Of a stretch of 64,000 nt of DNA, positions 22,866-35,441 are shown piece after piece. Origin of the DNA: Hygrocybe punicea. Its lineage: Eukaryota; Basidiomycota; Agaricomycetes; Agaricales; Hygrophoraceae. The stretch covers positions 3,844,001 to 3,908,000 of the forward strand of contig OY744468.1 in assembly GCA_963556145.1 (NCBI GenBank), read 5' to 3'. Position 1 is the first letter of the stretch; each line of letters starts with the position of its first letter. A model generated the notes under the pieces. That model was given only the letters and a program-made list of their open reading frames with translations. It did no database searches and was not told the origin of the DNA. The position numbers and the translations under genes are program-made.

Positions 22866-25424
22866 ACGTGCAGTGAGAAGGGAGTGGATCTGTTCAACAT
22901 GTTTAATTTCCACTGATGTCCTGCTCATCTTATTGGTTACTGGAACAAAGTTGTGACTGAATGCTGGGACAACTTGACATGCTGCTGCTGCTGCTGCAGT
23001 TAAATTAAGAACTTGTTGGGCATGATACTCTGCAAGTCCTTCAAGAAGGCAGTGCATGCTGTCAACAACAAGTTGTTGGGAAGGATCCCAATACTTCAGA
23101 TGCCAGAATTCTGACCAGCGAATGCCATGAGCCTTGAAGATACTTTCTCGATCTGTCGAAGTAGAAGCATCTCTCCATGCTTCTGTATGGACACACATTT
23201 CGTGGCGATCACGTAGTGTCCACTCTTGGTAATTTGTGCACCCATGGGTGGAGAGGTGAAAGCAATTGCACACAGAGCAGTAGAAATTGCTCTGGTGTGG
23301 TGCCAAAGCCACAGCTTTATGGGCAGCTGGGAGATCATTAACCACAGCAGCAATTGTGCTGCGGGTTCCAGCCGTCCCGATAGGTGGGTGTTCTTGTGAT
23401 GTGGATCCCATAATCCCAAGCCACTTCCAGATCATCAATCACTGGCTGCAAATAATAATTAAGGGCATTCAATGGAGGTTCCTTTATACCAGGTACAATT
23501 CTGACAAGATGCATATTTTCAGGTTTGTAGCGGATATCAAGGTTTAAGCAGGCCATGGAAATAATCCCACATGAAGTACTGGCTCCCTTCTCATGCAACC
23601 CTTCTACATTGAAAAAATCAACATTAAGGGTAAAGAGATACCGTCCTTCATCCCCTGGTCATTGAATGAACAAAATGTTGTTATTTGGACCTGGGAAAGT
23701 CTGGATGAAATCAGCATCAAAGATGCCATTCATGGTGGTCGGAGCAGGGTGCTGCAAGGACTCAGCACAATCATCAGAGGCTTCATCCATCTGTGCTTTA
23801 TGCACAGAGAGAAGTCCTGCAAGGTAATCAGCAAAATGATGGTAGACAAAGGTTTTGATGAGATGACAGTTTTCAACAGCACCCTCCAAGAAATGCTGCA
23901 GGAGTGGTTCATTACAGGTTTCACCCTCTGGCTTGGGTTGATTTGTACAACGCTCTGGGTAGAGTTGAGAACCTGTCTTTTTTTTACTGGGTGCATACGT
24001 GAAATGGCAGGAAGGGCAAACTGCATAAACTGTCGTCTTCCCAACGAGGTTAAATCTTTCCAATGCATATGAATTGACCAAGGGACCTGGCTCCATGTCT
24101 GCTCCTGCAGTGGATCCATGTGGCCATCATGCTTGGCAGAAACGAGACGTATTATAAGAGAAATGAGGCCCATGATTAGATCGCCTGCTCTTCAACTAAC
24201 CCCCATAATTGTCACACACACAACTCCAAGAAAAATTAAGACCTGTGCAGCAGGGGTGCATTGATCAACCAGGAGTTCATAGTGATGATCTATAGCACTA
24301 TTGTTAGCACAATGTTTGATAATCAGTTGGGGACTGACTGGATTCAAATACCATGGGAACTTTTGGAGCGTTGGGAATTGCATTTCTGAGTTCCAAAACC
24401 CTTGCATCTAGCCCCTCGAGAAGTTTGAGAACTACCTGCTTCTCAGTGTCAATGGAGGGAGTATGATGGGTAATCTTGCCCACAGCAAGACAGACAGCCT
24501 CAAGATCTGATTCAACTGTGCAGAGAACTTCGTGTGATGGTGTTGACAACTGATCTCTGACAGCATCCATGCATTTCTGCATATTTCGCAATGCTGACAT
24601 CGTTTGCTGAGTTCTTCAGTGTAGATCTCGTTTCTGATTATTTCATCTTGGTAATGATGGGGAAGGCCGAGGGCTAAACAAAGGTTTAGACACCAATGAT
24701 TTGAGACAATCTGAGTGGGCTGATCTTGAAGATTCAAGTTGGCAAAGATGCCGGTAAGATCGTCAATAGCTGAAGCACTGTTAGTGAGATGATTAACACC
24801 CTCAAAAATTCCATCAATATCTGGAATGTGTGCAGGATCCAGCACATCCTGGGTGCTGTCATGTTCTCATTGGAATTCATCGCAAGAGGTCCAAAGTTTG
24901 GAAGGCTGGGGGTCAAGATCAGGGCCATCGTCCACAATGAAACTGGTAAATAGCTGGGCGGCAATGACATCAAGATCTTGCGTGGCCTCAGACTCTGTGA
25001 CACGACACTCCAGCTGTGTACGACCTAAATGAGCGCTCCTCGCATGTGTTGTTGGGAATGAAACTCTCTTGGGACTATTAGCAGTTTGAATGCAGGCAGT
25101 GCAAGTGCAAAAAACGGGAACAGATTTTCAAGATGGCATCGCAGCAATGATTGCGATGATTCAGGAGGAATACAAAGGCTGCTGAAATAAAGTATGTAAT
25201 GGAGGAATTGGCATGGAGACTGCTATAAAGCTTTCAAGAGAACAAACAAATCACTGGGGAATATTGTGGTGAACAACCGAAAACGCATCGGTGTGAATTA
25301 GACTTTGAAAATCGAGGGGTGATAGGACTGAGATCTTGTGAACCACTTGGGGTACTCCAGGACAAGGCTGGTGGGCAAAATGCGGTGCTGGTGCCTAGAC
25401 CAAAATATGCATTGGCAGGGGAGT

Positions 25425-25810
25425 TGAATTGCCCGTCGTAAAGAACCCGAAAATGCATCAGAATGAGCTTAGAGTTGAGTGGGGTGGATGGGGTCTGGAA
25501 TTTTGTTGGTACTCTGCACTGACAAAAGGATGAGTTCAGGTTGAAGTGGCACGCTGACTTGTTTGGTCATCAGGTCACATGATTTCTTTCCCACGAGTTC
25601 CAATCAACAATTTCTGAAGGCCTGCGAGTCAGTGCTCATACCCTTGTACCCTCTCTGCAACTGAGTCATAGAGAGGTGTTTTCATGTTTCCTCACTCCCT
25701 GGCATGGCTGGTAGCACTTTCATGGATCTCACTGGCAGTCCCTTGAGGCTCTCCCTGATAGATTCATAGAGAGCTTTCCTCACTACCTGCATGATTTTCC
25801 CATCACTGGT
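25425..25810 (-). repeat. Right inverted-repeat arm of the Tnp2 element
   Basis: Inverse of 13105-13208 joined to 17390-17710. It carries the uninterrupted GTGC site occupied by the family F solo LTR on the other side. Confidence 0.75.
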
Positions 25811-26789
25811 GAAGTTCTCCTGAGCCTCTTCGTACCATGGTCTCCTACCTAAAAATGCAGCCCTTGCTAATCCCCATATCTTCCATGTTCACCAAGGTGC
25901 TGCCGTCATTTTTCAAGATAAGAGTACTCTGATGACTATTTCAACCAAATATGTCACATTGGCCCTTCAACCATTTCCAAGACAATCAAAACCAACAATC
26001 AATGCATTGACAACTTTGATGATGATGAGAAGATACATGAAGGCTTACTGAACGACAGTGACAATGACAGGCACCATGTAGAAGAAGATCAATCAGCAGA
26101 TGAATTCAAAATTGAAATTTAAAATACACAAAATCATGGTGAATGTCATATCCATGCAACTCTGAAGAATTCCGATGAACTCTGCTCTGGACTTTTCTGC
26201 CATTTTATCTTATCTTATTCTCTCGTGTATGTTATTGTTCCTTTCCCTTGTTACACTCTATTCTTCTTCATCTCCATTTCTCTGGACTCCTATCTGTTTC
26301 CCTCCCTTTGTTTACTTGTCACCCTACATAGCAACCTTTTATCTCTTTTATCATTCTCCAAACTCCGGTTCCCTTTCCGGAGTACTTATTATCTCTATGT
26401 TGATTAAGGACATAACAATTAGTTTACTAAGTATATAAGTTAGAACTACAATGTCCTATAACTCCGTTCTGAAAATCAAATTGAGTTCCCCTCATCCTCA
26501 AACTTAGGACTTCACCTTAAGCTCACTATTAGTCTCTGTCTTTAGTCTGAACCTCCAGACTAACTCCGCTCTGTCAACTTGTGCTTACTCAGTACAACTT
26601 AAGGAAGTAGCAAAACTACTTCAAGAGTTCGCACCTCTGGTCCTCCAACAACTCCATTCTGCCCAGAGTTACATGCCTCTAACAGTATTTTCAGAACAAT
26701 TCTTGAGCCAGACTCTCTTTATGTTTTATCATGTCTTTCCAAGGTTTCTTGCAATGCAGAACCCCCACACATTACCGACTCACTTAACT
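25811..26789. other. Region without a supported gene; possible LTR/leader of the Gypsy element
   Basis: No coding motif. 25990-26160 is AT-rich; 26170-26430 is pyrimidine-rich with overlapping hydrophobic shadow ORFs. Its place just before gag suggests it may include the Gypsy 5-prime LTR, but no second LTR is in the window to test this. Confidence 0.4.
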
Positions 26790-26839
26790 GGCGAGTTTCC
26801 TTGAATGCCCAACTGTAACTCTGGTTTCTCCACTGGAAG

Positions 26840-27016
26840 AAACCCGCACTCTGACAAATGAACCACTTCTGTGCCCCATCTTCGAAGTAAATAATCTTCT
26901 TGGACCATGCAATGCCAATCGTGACAACACCAATCTCGCTGAGGCCATTGCCCTCCTAGCCACCACCCTCCGAAATAAGGGAGACGACAAGCAACATACC
27001 AAAGTTCGAGAACTGG
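26840..27016 (+). pseudogene. Gypsy gag, N-terminal part
   Basis: The frame with TNEPLLCPIFEVNNLLG and LAEAIALLATTLRNKGDD ends at the foldback insertion. The segment is the linker before the capsid-like domain. The start codon was not identified, and the frame upstream of about 26840 contains stops. Confidence 0.5.
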
Positions 27017-27079
27017 CAGTAGACCCAGTCGTTTTGGTTAACCCAATCGCAGATATAGTTGCAAAAGGTAGGTACACAT

Positions 27080-28890
27080 AGCGCAGTTGCTTGCTGGGGG
27101 GGTAGGTTAACCCAAGAGACAGCTCTTGCTGGGGAAATGTGGGGTGGTAGGTTGACCCAGGTACAGCTCTTGCTGGTCAAGGGTGGCAGGGTGGGTCAAC
27201 CCAGTGTCAGCTCTGCCATGGGGTAGGTTAACCCAGGACAGCTATTCTGGGAAGGTTGGGTTGACCCAGGTCCAGCTGTGCAAGCAACGTGGGTTGACCT
27301 GGGTTGACCGTGGACCAGCTCTTGCTGCAGGCTTGGGTTGACCTGGGTCCAGCTGTTGCTGCAGCACTGGGTTGACCCAGGCCCAGCACTTCCTGCAGGG
27401 TGGGGTGGGTGGGGTCCAGGTATTGCTGCAGCACCGGGTTTACCAGGGTTCAGCTATTGCTGCAGCACTGGGTTGACCGGGGTCCAGATATTGCTGTGGC
27501 ACCAGGTTGACCCAGATCCAGCACTTGCTGCAGGGCTTGGGTTGACCTGGGTCCAGCTATTGCTGCAGCACTGGGTTGATCTGGTTCCAGCACTTGCTTT
27601 GGGGCTTGGGTTGACCCAGGTCCAGCTCTCCCTACAGGCTTGGGTTGACCGGGGTCCAGCTATTGCTGCAGCACTGGGTTGACCAGGGTTCAGGTATTGC
27701 TGCAGCACTGGGTTGACCGGGGTCCAGCTATTGCTGCAGGACCGGGTTGACCTGGGTCCAGCACTTGCTGCGGGGCTTGGGTTGACCCAGGTCCAGCTCT
27801 TCCTGCAGGCTTGGGTTGACCTGAGTCCAGCTATTGCTGCAGCACTGGGTTGACCGGGGTCCAGCACTTGCTGCAGCACTGGGTTGACCAGGGTTCAGCT
27901 ATTGCTGCAGCACTGGGTTGACCAGGGTTCAGCTATTGCTGCAGCACTGGGTTGACCAGGGTTCAGCTATTGCTGCAGCACCAGGTTGACTGGGGTCCAG
28001 CACTTGCTGCGGGGGTTGGGTTGACCCAGGTCTGGCTCTTCCTGCAGGCTTGGGTTGACCTGGGTCCAGGTATTGCTGCAGCACTGGGTTGACCGGGGTC
28101 CAGATATTGCTGCAACACCGGGTTGACCTGGATCCAGCACTCGCTGCAGGGCTGGGGTTGACCCAGGTCCAGCTCTTCCTGCAGGCTTGGGTTGACCTGG
28201 GTCCAGCTATTGCTGCAGCACCAGGTTGACCGGGGTCCAGATATTGCTGCAGCACTGGGTTGACCTGGGTCCAGCACTTGCTGCAGCACTGGGTTGACCT
28301 GGGTCCAGCACTTGCTGCAGCACTGGGTTGACCAGGGTCCAGCACTTGCTGCAGCACAGGGTTGACCTGGGTCCAGCTATTGCTGCTGCACCGGGTTGAC
28401 CGGGGTCCAGATATTGCTGCAGCACTGGGTTGACCCAGATCCAGCACTCGCTGCCGGGCTGGGGTTGACCAGGGTCTAGATATTGCTGCAGCACCAGGTT
28501 GACCGGGGTCCAGCACTTGCTGCGGGGCTTGGGTTGACCCAGGTCCCACTCTTCCTGCAGGCTTGGGTTGACCGGGCTCCAGCTATTGCTGCAGCACTGG
28601 GTTGACCTGGGTCCAGCACTTGCTGCAGGGCTTGTGTTGACCAGGGTCCAGCTCTTGCTGCAGCACTTTGTTGACCCACATCCAGCACTCACTGTAGGGT
28701 AGGTTGATTGGGGTCCAGCCTGTCCTGTAGCATTGCATTGACCCCAGACCCACCCATGTCGCAGGTTTGGATTCATGAGGGTCTGGCCATTGCTCCAGCA
28801 TTGGGTTGACATGGCCCTGCTCTTGCTGCAGAATAAGGTTGACCCTGGCCCAGCTCTCACTGCAGGATTAGGTTGACCAGGATCCCGCTT
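27080..28890 (-). repeat. 34-bp tandem array, left arm of the foldback
   Basis: About 50 units of 34 bp, consensus GGGTTGACCTGGGTCCAGC then ATTGCTGCAGCACT. Variants are shared with the right arm in the same order, so the arms are copies of each other, not independent expansions. Confidence 0.95.
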
Positions 28891-29329
28891 TTGCTTTGAC
28901 ACAGGCTCAGCCACATCCCACTCTGCCTGCATGTATTTAATGTTGACAACATTGCCAGAGCTCACAACAACTCAAGCCAATATTTATTCAGAAAATGCAA
29001 TATCCGGTAAAGAAAATGTCTCAGTTTCTTCAAATGTAATATAATTTCAAATGCAATAATTCAAAGCACAGATAATACCAAAATTACAACATTCTTATTT
29101 TGAAAATGCACAATCTCTCACTCTTAGCTTTATCTCTCACATGAGCTACTTATTCCCAAACAAAATTTATATATATAACAACCAGAAATTACCTCACTTG
29201 GAATTTTGTGCCTTTTTTATTTAATATTACTCAAATCTCAATTGGAATCAGTACACAAACACTCACTATTACTTAGAATGGACATATCAAATTAATTATT
29301 ATTTTATCCAAATACATAATTAAATAATA

Positions 29330-31860
29330 AAGGGGTTGGGGGGGAGGAAGGTAGGTGTGAGTGGGACTGGGACTGGGACTGGGACTGGGACTGGAAGTGG
29401 GTGTGGGTGTGGGTGTGGGTATGGGTGTGGGTGTGGGTGTGGGAGAACGGAGTGGGAGTGGGAGTGGGAGAAGGGAGGGTGAAGGGCAGGATGGAAGGGA
29501 GGAGGGAGGGGCAGCAGGGAGTGGGAGTGGGAGAGGCAGAGGAAGAGGGAGGAGACGAGGGCGGAGGGGTGGGATGTACATACCTGTTGCGTTCCCGTTG
29601 CCCTCGTCGTCTTCGTCTACGTCTCCGCCGTCCTCGTCCCCGTCGTCCCCGTCCCCGCCGTTCTGGTCCCTGTCGTTCCCGTTCCCGTCGTTCCTCTCGT
29701 TGTCGTCATCGTCCTCGTTGTCGTCGTCATCCCCCGTAGTCCTTGTCGTCCGCTGGATCGTCGTCGTCGTCTCCGTCGTCCTGTCATCTCTTCGCTGGCC
29801 GTCTCCGTCCCCATCGTCTTCCCTGGCTGGCCGTCTGTGCCCTCATCGCCTCTGTCCTCGTCGTTGCCTGCCATCCGCCGTTTCGGCCCTTCAGTTTGGC
29901 GTTGACGTGACGTGGCGCGGGCAAGCGTGTTGCGGTCCATTCCCGGCACGGCAATGAGAAAGTTCTACATAAAAACAACAATATTAGCTAGCATAGTAAT
30001 GGATAATAAATTTGAGAAATCTACTTACCTTCTACTTGATTTTGCTGCTGCTGTTTTCGTGGATGCATCGTGGAGTACGCGACGAATCGCCGACGATTGA
30101 ACGCACGCCGGAGGTTGCCGATTGCCCAAACGGGTGCGAGTTGCCTTATATGTAAGCATGATCTGACTTTTCTCAATGTTATTGCATAGAGCACAACAAC
30201 TTTGTAACACATTTAAGACCATGAGGGGATAGAAGTAGCCTATAACTACATCCTCCCCAAATTTTGTATTTTATTATGGCCTACATAGAGAGATATTTAT
30301 GATTCATTGATACCTCCCTGCCAATTTCAGACCCTTAAAGTGCAACTTTACCAATATTGCTCTGAAAAATATGAAAATAATTGTGAAACTACTATGTAAA
30401 GTATCTATTGTATTGATGATCGGTGCCTGGCACTTGGTGGTCCCAGAAATCTGTTGTAGCCAAGAAATGAAAGGTTCAGAGTAAAGCTGAAGTTTGGACT
30501 CGGTTGATGGGTCAGCCACAATGCACAATTCTGTGCATTTGCTTGGCTGCAACAAAGGTCCTGGTCCACCAACAATCAGGCACTTATGTGTACCACAATG
30601 AGTACTTCTTCAAGTACTCCTTAGATTAATTTCAGATTTTTAAGACAAAGTTAGATCATTAAGGGTCCAATTCTGGCAGAGGAATGGAATAAATGGTGAA
30701 TAGCTCTTTACGCAGGGCCAAATAAAATACAAAATTTGACATGAGGGTAGGTATACTATATTTACATCTTTTGAGGATCTGACTTTGGGTATGCATGCAT
30801 TGTTGTGCATGCCAGAAGATTCAAAAGCTTCAGCCACACATCCATGTTTGGCAACTCGAACCCGTTTGGGAAATCGGCAACTGCCGGTTGGCTTTCACGT
30901 GACTTCAAACGACTCGTTTTCAACAACGCGTCAACAACAGGCACGCGTCAACAACAGGAAACGGGTGCAGAAGAGCACCCAAGGTAATGTCTTTTTTGAA
31001 TTTTTTGTGAGTTGTATGCTAATGTTTATAATGATTGAAGCTACACCCACGACAAACACAGGCGAACCCAACACCAGCCCAGAAAACAACGCCACGGCCA
31101 CCCCAGCAAACAGAACGGATGCCGATGAAAACGGCCACGGAAACGAGGCCGCGAGGCCGGGTACGAGGATGCGCCAACGACCGAGACAGACGTCCGAGAC
31201 AACCACAGCGGCAACGACGAGGACAGAGACGACGAGGGCAGAGACGGCCAGCCAGGGGACGACGACGGGACGGAGACGGCCAGCGAGAGGACAACAGGAC
31301 GACGGAGACGACAGGATGAGGGAGACGACGACGACGATCCAGCGGACGACAAGGACTACGGGGGATGACGACGACAACGAGGACGATGACGACGACGAGG
31401 GGAACGACGGGAACGGGAACGACAGGGACCAGAACGCGGAGACGGGGACGATGGGGACGGGGACGACGGGGACGGGGACGGCGGGGACGGGGACGGGGAC
31501 GACGGAGACGTAGACGAAGACGACGAGGACGAGGGGAACGCAACGGGTACGTACATCCCACTCTCCGCCCACTCCTCCTCCCTCTCCTCCTCCCTCTCCT
31601 CCTCCCTCTCCCTCTCCCTCTCCCTCTCCCTCTCCCTCTCCCTGCTGCCCTTGCCTCCTGCCTTCCCACCTTCCCACTTCTCCCACTCCCACTCCCTTCT
31701 CCCACTCCCACCTTCCTCCACTCCCACTCCCACCTTCCTCCCACTCCACACCCACCTTCCTCCCACTCCACACCCACCTTCCTCCCACACCCACACCCAC
31801 CTTCCTTCCACACCCACACCCTTCCTCCCAGTCCACACCCACCTTCCTCTCACCTGCCTC
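29330..31860. repeat. Inner foldback region: purine/pyrimidine and GAC/GTC tracts around the centre
   Basis: 29335-29570 (GGGACTGGGACTGG-type, purine-rich) pairs with 31560-31860 (CTCCCTCTCC-type). 29590-29900 (GTCGTC-rich) pairs with 31170-31520 (GACGACGGG-rich). The inner parts have diverged much more than the outer arms. Plus-strand frames from 30785 and 30805 to 31513 encode an Asp/Thr/Gly-rich low-complexity sequence that I do not accept as a proven gene. 30160-30780 is unpaired and holds no recognisable coding sequence. Confidence 0.7.
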
Positions 31861-32289
31861 CTGCCCTTTACTATTTAATTATGTATTTTAATAATCATTA
31901 AATGTATGTGTCTATTTTAAGTAATAGTAAGGTTATATATATTGATTCCAATAGAGAATTGAGCAATATTAAATAGAAAAGCACAATATTCCAAGTGGGG
32001 TAATTTCTGGTTTTGCCATAGATTGGCATTGGGGATAAGTAGCTCCTGTAATGGCTGATGGCTGATAGTAAAAGTAAGATATTGTGCAGTGTCAAAATAA
32101 TAATTGTGTAATTTTGCTATTATCTGTGCTTTGAATTATTGCATTTGAAATTATATTACATTTGAAGAAACTGAGACATTTGCTTTACCGGATATTGCAT
32201 TTTCTGAATAAATATTGGCTTGAGTTGTTGTGAGCTCTGGCAATGTTGTCAACATTAAATACATGCAGGCAGAGTGGGATGTGGCTGAG

Positions 32290-34270
32290 CCCGTGTCAAA
32301 GCAAAAGCGGGATCCTGGTCAACCTAATCCTGCAGTGAGAGCTGGGTCAGGGTCAACCTTATTCTGCAGCAAGAGCAGGGCCATGTCAACCCAATGCTGG
32401 AGCAATGGCCAGACCCTCATGAATCCAAACCTGCGACATGGGTGGGTCTGGGGTCAATGCAATGCTACAGGACAGGCTGGACCCCAATCAACCTACCCTA
32501 CAGTGAGTGCTGGATGTGGGTCAACAAAGTGCTGCAGCAAAAGCTGGACCCTGGTCAACACAAGCCCTGCAGCAAGTGCTGGACCCAGGTCAACCCAGTG
32601 CTGCAGCAATAGCTGGAGCCCGGTAAACCCAAGCCTGCAGGAAGAGTGGGACCTGGGTCAACCCAAGCCCCGCAGCAAGTGCTGGACCCCGGTCAACCTG
32701 GTGCTGCAGCAATATCTAGACCCTGGTCAACCCCAGCCCGGCAGCGAGTGCTGGATCTGGGTCAACCCAGTGCTGCAGCAATATCTGGACCCCGGTCAAC
32801 CCGGTGCAGCAGCAATAGCTGGACCCAGGTCAACCCTGTGCTGCAGCAAGTGCTGGACCCTGGTCAACCCAGTGCTGCAGCAAGTGCTGGACCCAGGTCA
32901 ACCCAGTGCTGCAGCAATATCTGGACCCCGGTCAACCTGGTGCTGCAGCAATAGCTGGACCCAGGTCAACCCAAGCCTGCAGGAAGAGCTGGACCTGGGT
33001 CAACCCCAGCCCTGCAGCGAGTGCTGGATCCAGGTCAACCCGGTGTTGCAGCAATATCTGGACCCCGGTCAACCCAGTGCTGCAGCAATACCTGGACCCA
33101 GGTCAACCCAAGCCTGCAGGAAGAGCCAGACCTGGGTCGACCCAACCCCTGCAGCAAGTGCTGGACCCCAGTCAACCTGGTGCTGCAGCAATAGCTGAAC
33201 CCTGGTCAACCCAGTGCTGCAGCAAGTGCTGGACCCTGGTCAACCCAGTGCTGCAGCAATAGCTGAACCCTGGTCAACCCAGTGCTGCAGCAAGTGCTGG
33301 ACCCCGGTCAACCCAGTGCTGCAGCAAGTGCTGGACCAAGGTCAACCCAGTGCTGCAGCAATATCTAGACCCCAGTCAACCCCAGCCCTGCAGCGAGTGC
33401 TGGATCTGGGTCAACCCAGTGCTGCAGCAATAGCTGGACTCAGGTCAACCCAAGCCTGCAGGAAGAGCTGGACCTGGGTCAACCCAAGCCCCGCAGCAAG
33501 TGCTGGACCCAGGTCAACCCGGTCCTGCAGCAATAGCTGGACCCCGGTCAACCCAGTGCTGCAGCAATAGCTGGACCCCGGTCAACCCAAGCCTGTAGGG
33601 AGAGCTGGACCCGGGTCAACCCAAGCCCCAAAGCAAGTGCTGGAACCAGGTCAACCCGGTCCTGCAGCAATAGCTGGACCCCGGTCAACCCAGTGCTGCA
33701 GCAATAGCTGGACCCCGGTCAACCCAAGCCTGTAGGGAGAGCTGGACCCGGGTCAACCCAAGCCCCAAAGCAAGTGCTGGAACCAGATCAACCCAGTGCT
33801 GCAGCAATAGCTGGACCCAGGTCAACCCAAGCCCTGCAGCAAGTGCTGGATCTGGGTCAACCTGGTGCCACAGCAATATCTCAACCCCGGTCAACCCAGT
33901 GCTGCAGCAATAGCTGAACCCTGGTAAATCCGGTGCTGCAGCAATACCTGGACCCCAGCCACCCCACCCTGCAGGAAGTGCTGGGCCTGGGTCAACCCAG
34001 TGCTGCAGCAACAGCTGGACCCAGGTCAACCCAAGCCTGCAGCAAGAGCTGGTCCACGGTCAACCCAGGTCAACCCATGTTGCTTGCACAGCTGGACCTG
34101 GGTCAACCCAACCTTCCCAGAATAGCTGTCCTGGGTTAACCTACCCCATGGCAGAGCTGACACTGGGTTGACCCACCCTGCCACCCTTGACCAGCAAGAG
34201 CTGTACCTGGGTCAACCTACCACCCCACATTTCCCCAGCAAGAGCTGTCTCTTGGGTTAACCTACCCCCC
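32290..34270 (+). repeat. 34-bp tandem array, right arm of the foldback
   Basis: Reverse-complement partner of 27080-28890. The order of variant units is conserved, apart from small deletions and duplications of whole units. Confidence 0.95.
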
Positions 34271-34350
34271 CAGCAAGCAACTGCGCTATGTGTACCTACC
34301 TTTTGCAACTATATCTGCGATTGGGTTAACCAAAACGACTGGGTCTACTG

Positions 34351-35238
34351 GAACTGGATATGTTCAATGCCTCTGACCCAACAAAACTCCATCCCTTCCT
34401 GGTTCAGTGCCAACTGAACTTCAATGATCAACCAACCGCTTTCCAAATGGATGGCGCCAATGTCAACTTCGCCCTGTCCTATCTCAAAGGTATTGTGCTC
34501 ACATGGTTTGAGCCCTATCTTTTGGAGAATCTAGACACTGACTCCTATCCACTGGACTTCATCTCTGATTACAGAGATTTCTGCATGGAGCTGCAGAATA
34601 ATTTCAGACCTCTGGATCCTAAGGGTAGTGCCAAGAATAATTTGGAAAACCTCGCAATGAAGGACAACCAACGAATTGCGAAGTATATCGTTAACTTCAA
34701 TCGTCTCGCTACACAGACTGGCTGGGACGTCAGTGCCTTGCAGCTCTCCTTTTACTGAGGACTTCCGGATCACCTCAAGACCAACTAACCCAATCTGAGA
34801 AACCAGAGACCTTTATGAGCTGAAGAATAAGGCTCAACTCCTTGACGCTAGGTATTGGGAACAGAAATCAGAGATTTCCTGTGCTTCTGGATCCCCCTCC
34901 ACCAAAGCCTCCACTTCCAAGGCCAAGTCTTTGACAGACAAGGCCTCCAAGAAAAAATCCCCCGTCAAAGCTACCAACTCCGGTAGCACCTCCTCCACAA
35001 CTCTGAAAACCCCTCCTGCCTATGCCAATAAGTTGGGCAAGGACAGAAAACTCAAGCCCATGGAATGCCAATGCTGCATCAACAACAAACTTTGCATTAT
35101 ATGCAGAGGAGCAGGACATATGGCTAAGGATTGTAACAAAGTCAAGTATACGTCTTCTTTCATTGCTGCTCATGCCGCCTCTACTTCCTCCACACCCCCC
35201 ATCTTGCGTTCCGATTCTCCGATGGAGTTGGAAAAATA
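34351..35238 (+). pseudogene. Gypsy gag, capsid-like part and zinc knuckle
   Basis: After the foldback insertion the frame resumes in a capsid-type domain (LVQCQLNFNDQPTAF, YLKGIVLTWFEPYL, FCMELQNNFRPLDP, RIAKYIVNFNRLATQTGW). TGA at about 34756 replaces an expected arginine in the FYxGLP motif, and the sequence shifts frame before RYWEQKSEI. A Ser/Thr/Lys-rich linker leads to a CCHC zinc knuckle, CIICRGAGHMAKDC, near 35090-35130. The frame ends with TAG at 35236. Gag proteins package the element RNA; this copy is inactive. Confidence 0.75.
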
Positions 35239-35299
35239 GAGAGCAGTCTGCATACTCTGGCACAGGATGTAGGCTGCATTGAACCTGACTGTGCACTCC

Positions 35300-35441
35300 C
35301 AGAAGTAAAACTCAACACGTCCGCTCTCTTTAACGATTCCTTAACGATTTCCCCTTATCATTCCTCTATCCTTATAAGTACCTTTGTTGATTGTGGATTG
35401 ACGCATTGTTTCATTGATCCGGAATTCTGCTCCCTTCACGA
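35300..35441 (+). pseudogene. Gypsy retropepsin, first part
   Basis: Contains FVDCGLTHCFIDPEFC, matching the retropepsin core, where the usual DSGAT reads DCGLT. It is cut by element B at 35441 and continues at 46230. Confidence 0.7.

Larger units (their letters stand above)
20912..25100 (-). pseudogene. Tnp2-family (CACTA/En-Spm-type) transposase
   Basis: A long minus-strand mosaic. A Cys-rich start near 25100 (FCTCTACIQTANS) is followed by an acidic stretch with IPDIDGIFEGV, helical LRNMQKCMDAVRDQL, and a zinc-binding-like segment (VCPSCHFTYAPS with ERCTNQP). The catalytic-type region around 23600-23300 has LNLDIRYKPENMHLVRIVPG and YLQPVIDDLEVAW. Then come FYCSVCNCFH, WDPSQQLVVDSMHCLLEGL, KAAEWRTMFTVYL, FGPMHSWWCFPFEQLIGQLQ and FIRAGKVRRW, with a C-terminal part reading PPVPGSIKYIYC, DPFAVYPHFPARL and VEWIVSHFARWKMS. 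This order is that of Tnp2-like transposases common in agaricomycetes. Stops, frame changes, a solo LTR (22705-22865) and a 102-bp internal duplication show it is decayed. Confidence 0.75.
13105..25810 (-). mobile_element. Tnp2/CACTA-like DNA transposon, heavily interrupted
   Basis: Arms of roughly 450 bp at 13105-13208 plus 17390-17710 (left) and 25425-25810 (right) are inverted copies. For example GAGGAAAGCTCTCTA, GACTGCCAGTGAGA and CCAGCCATGCCAGGGAGTGA appear in both. They enclose a minus-strand Tnp2-type transposase (20912-25100) and further minus-strand coding pieces (19850-20668). Exact termini were not determined, since the arms simply stop matching near 13105 and 25810. Later insertions are a solo LTR with nested hAT, a hAT-like MITE and another solo LTR. 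Confidence 0.6.
27017..34350. mobile_element. Giant foldback element (7.3 kb) with 7-bp TSD
   Basis: The outermost 28 bp (CAGTAGACCCAGTCGTTTTG and following) are perfectly inverted at the two ends. The flanks are a 7-bp duplication GAACTGG (27010-27016 and 34351-34357). Inverted similarity runs inward for about 3.1 kb on each side: 34-bp repeat arrays, an AT-rich segment (28960-29330 versus 31880-32220), purine/pyrimidine tracts, and a GGCAACTCGCACCCGTTTGG-like segment (about 30130 versus 30850). Only about 700 bp in the middle are unpaired. No transposase was recognised. Confidence 0.88.

Noticed and set aside
27228..28965. Large ORFs with QVNPVLQQ/LDPGQPSAAA repeats in both foldback arms
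   Set aside because: The peptides follow the 34-bp tandem repeat. The unit is not a multiple of three, so the frames rotate. No start context or non-repeat domain supports a protein.
30931..31842. A 303-codon minus-strand ORF and its plus-strand counterpart (30785-31513)
   Set aside because: Most of it is GAC/GTC and CTC/GAG repeat in the inner foldback region. Opposite frames are equally open, so no gene was called.
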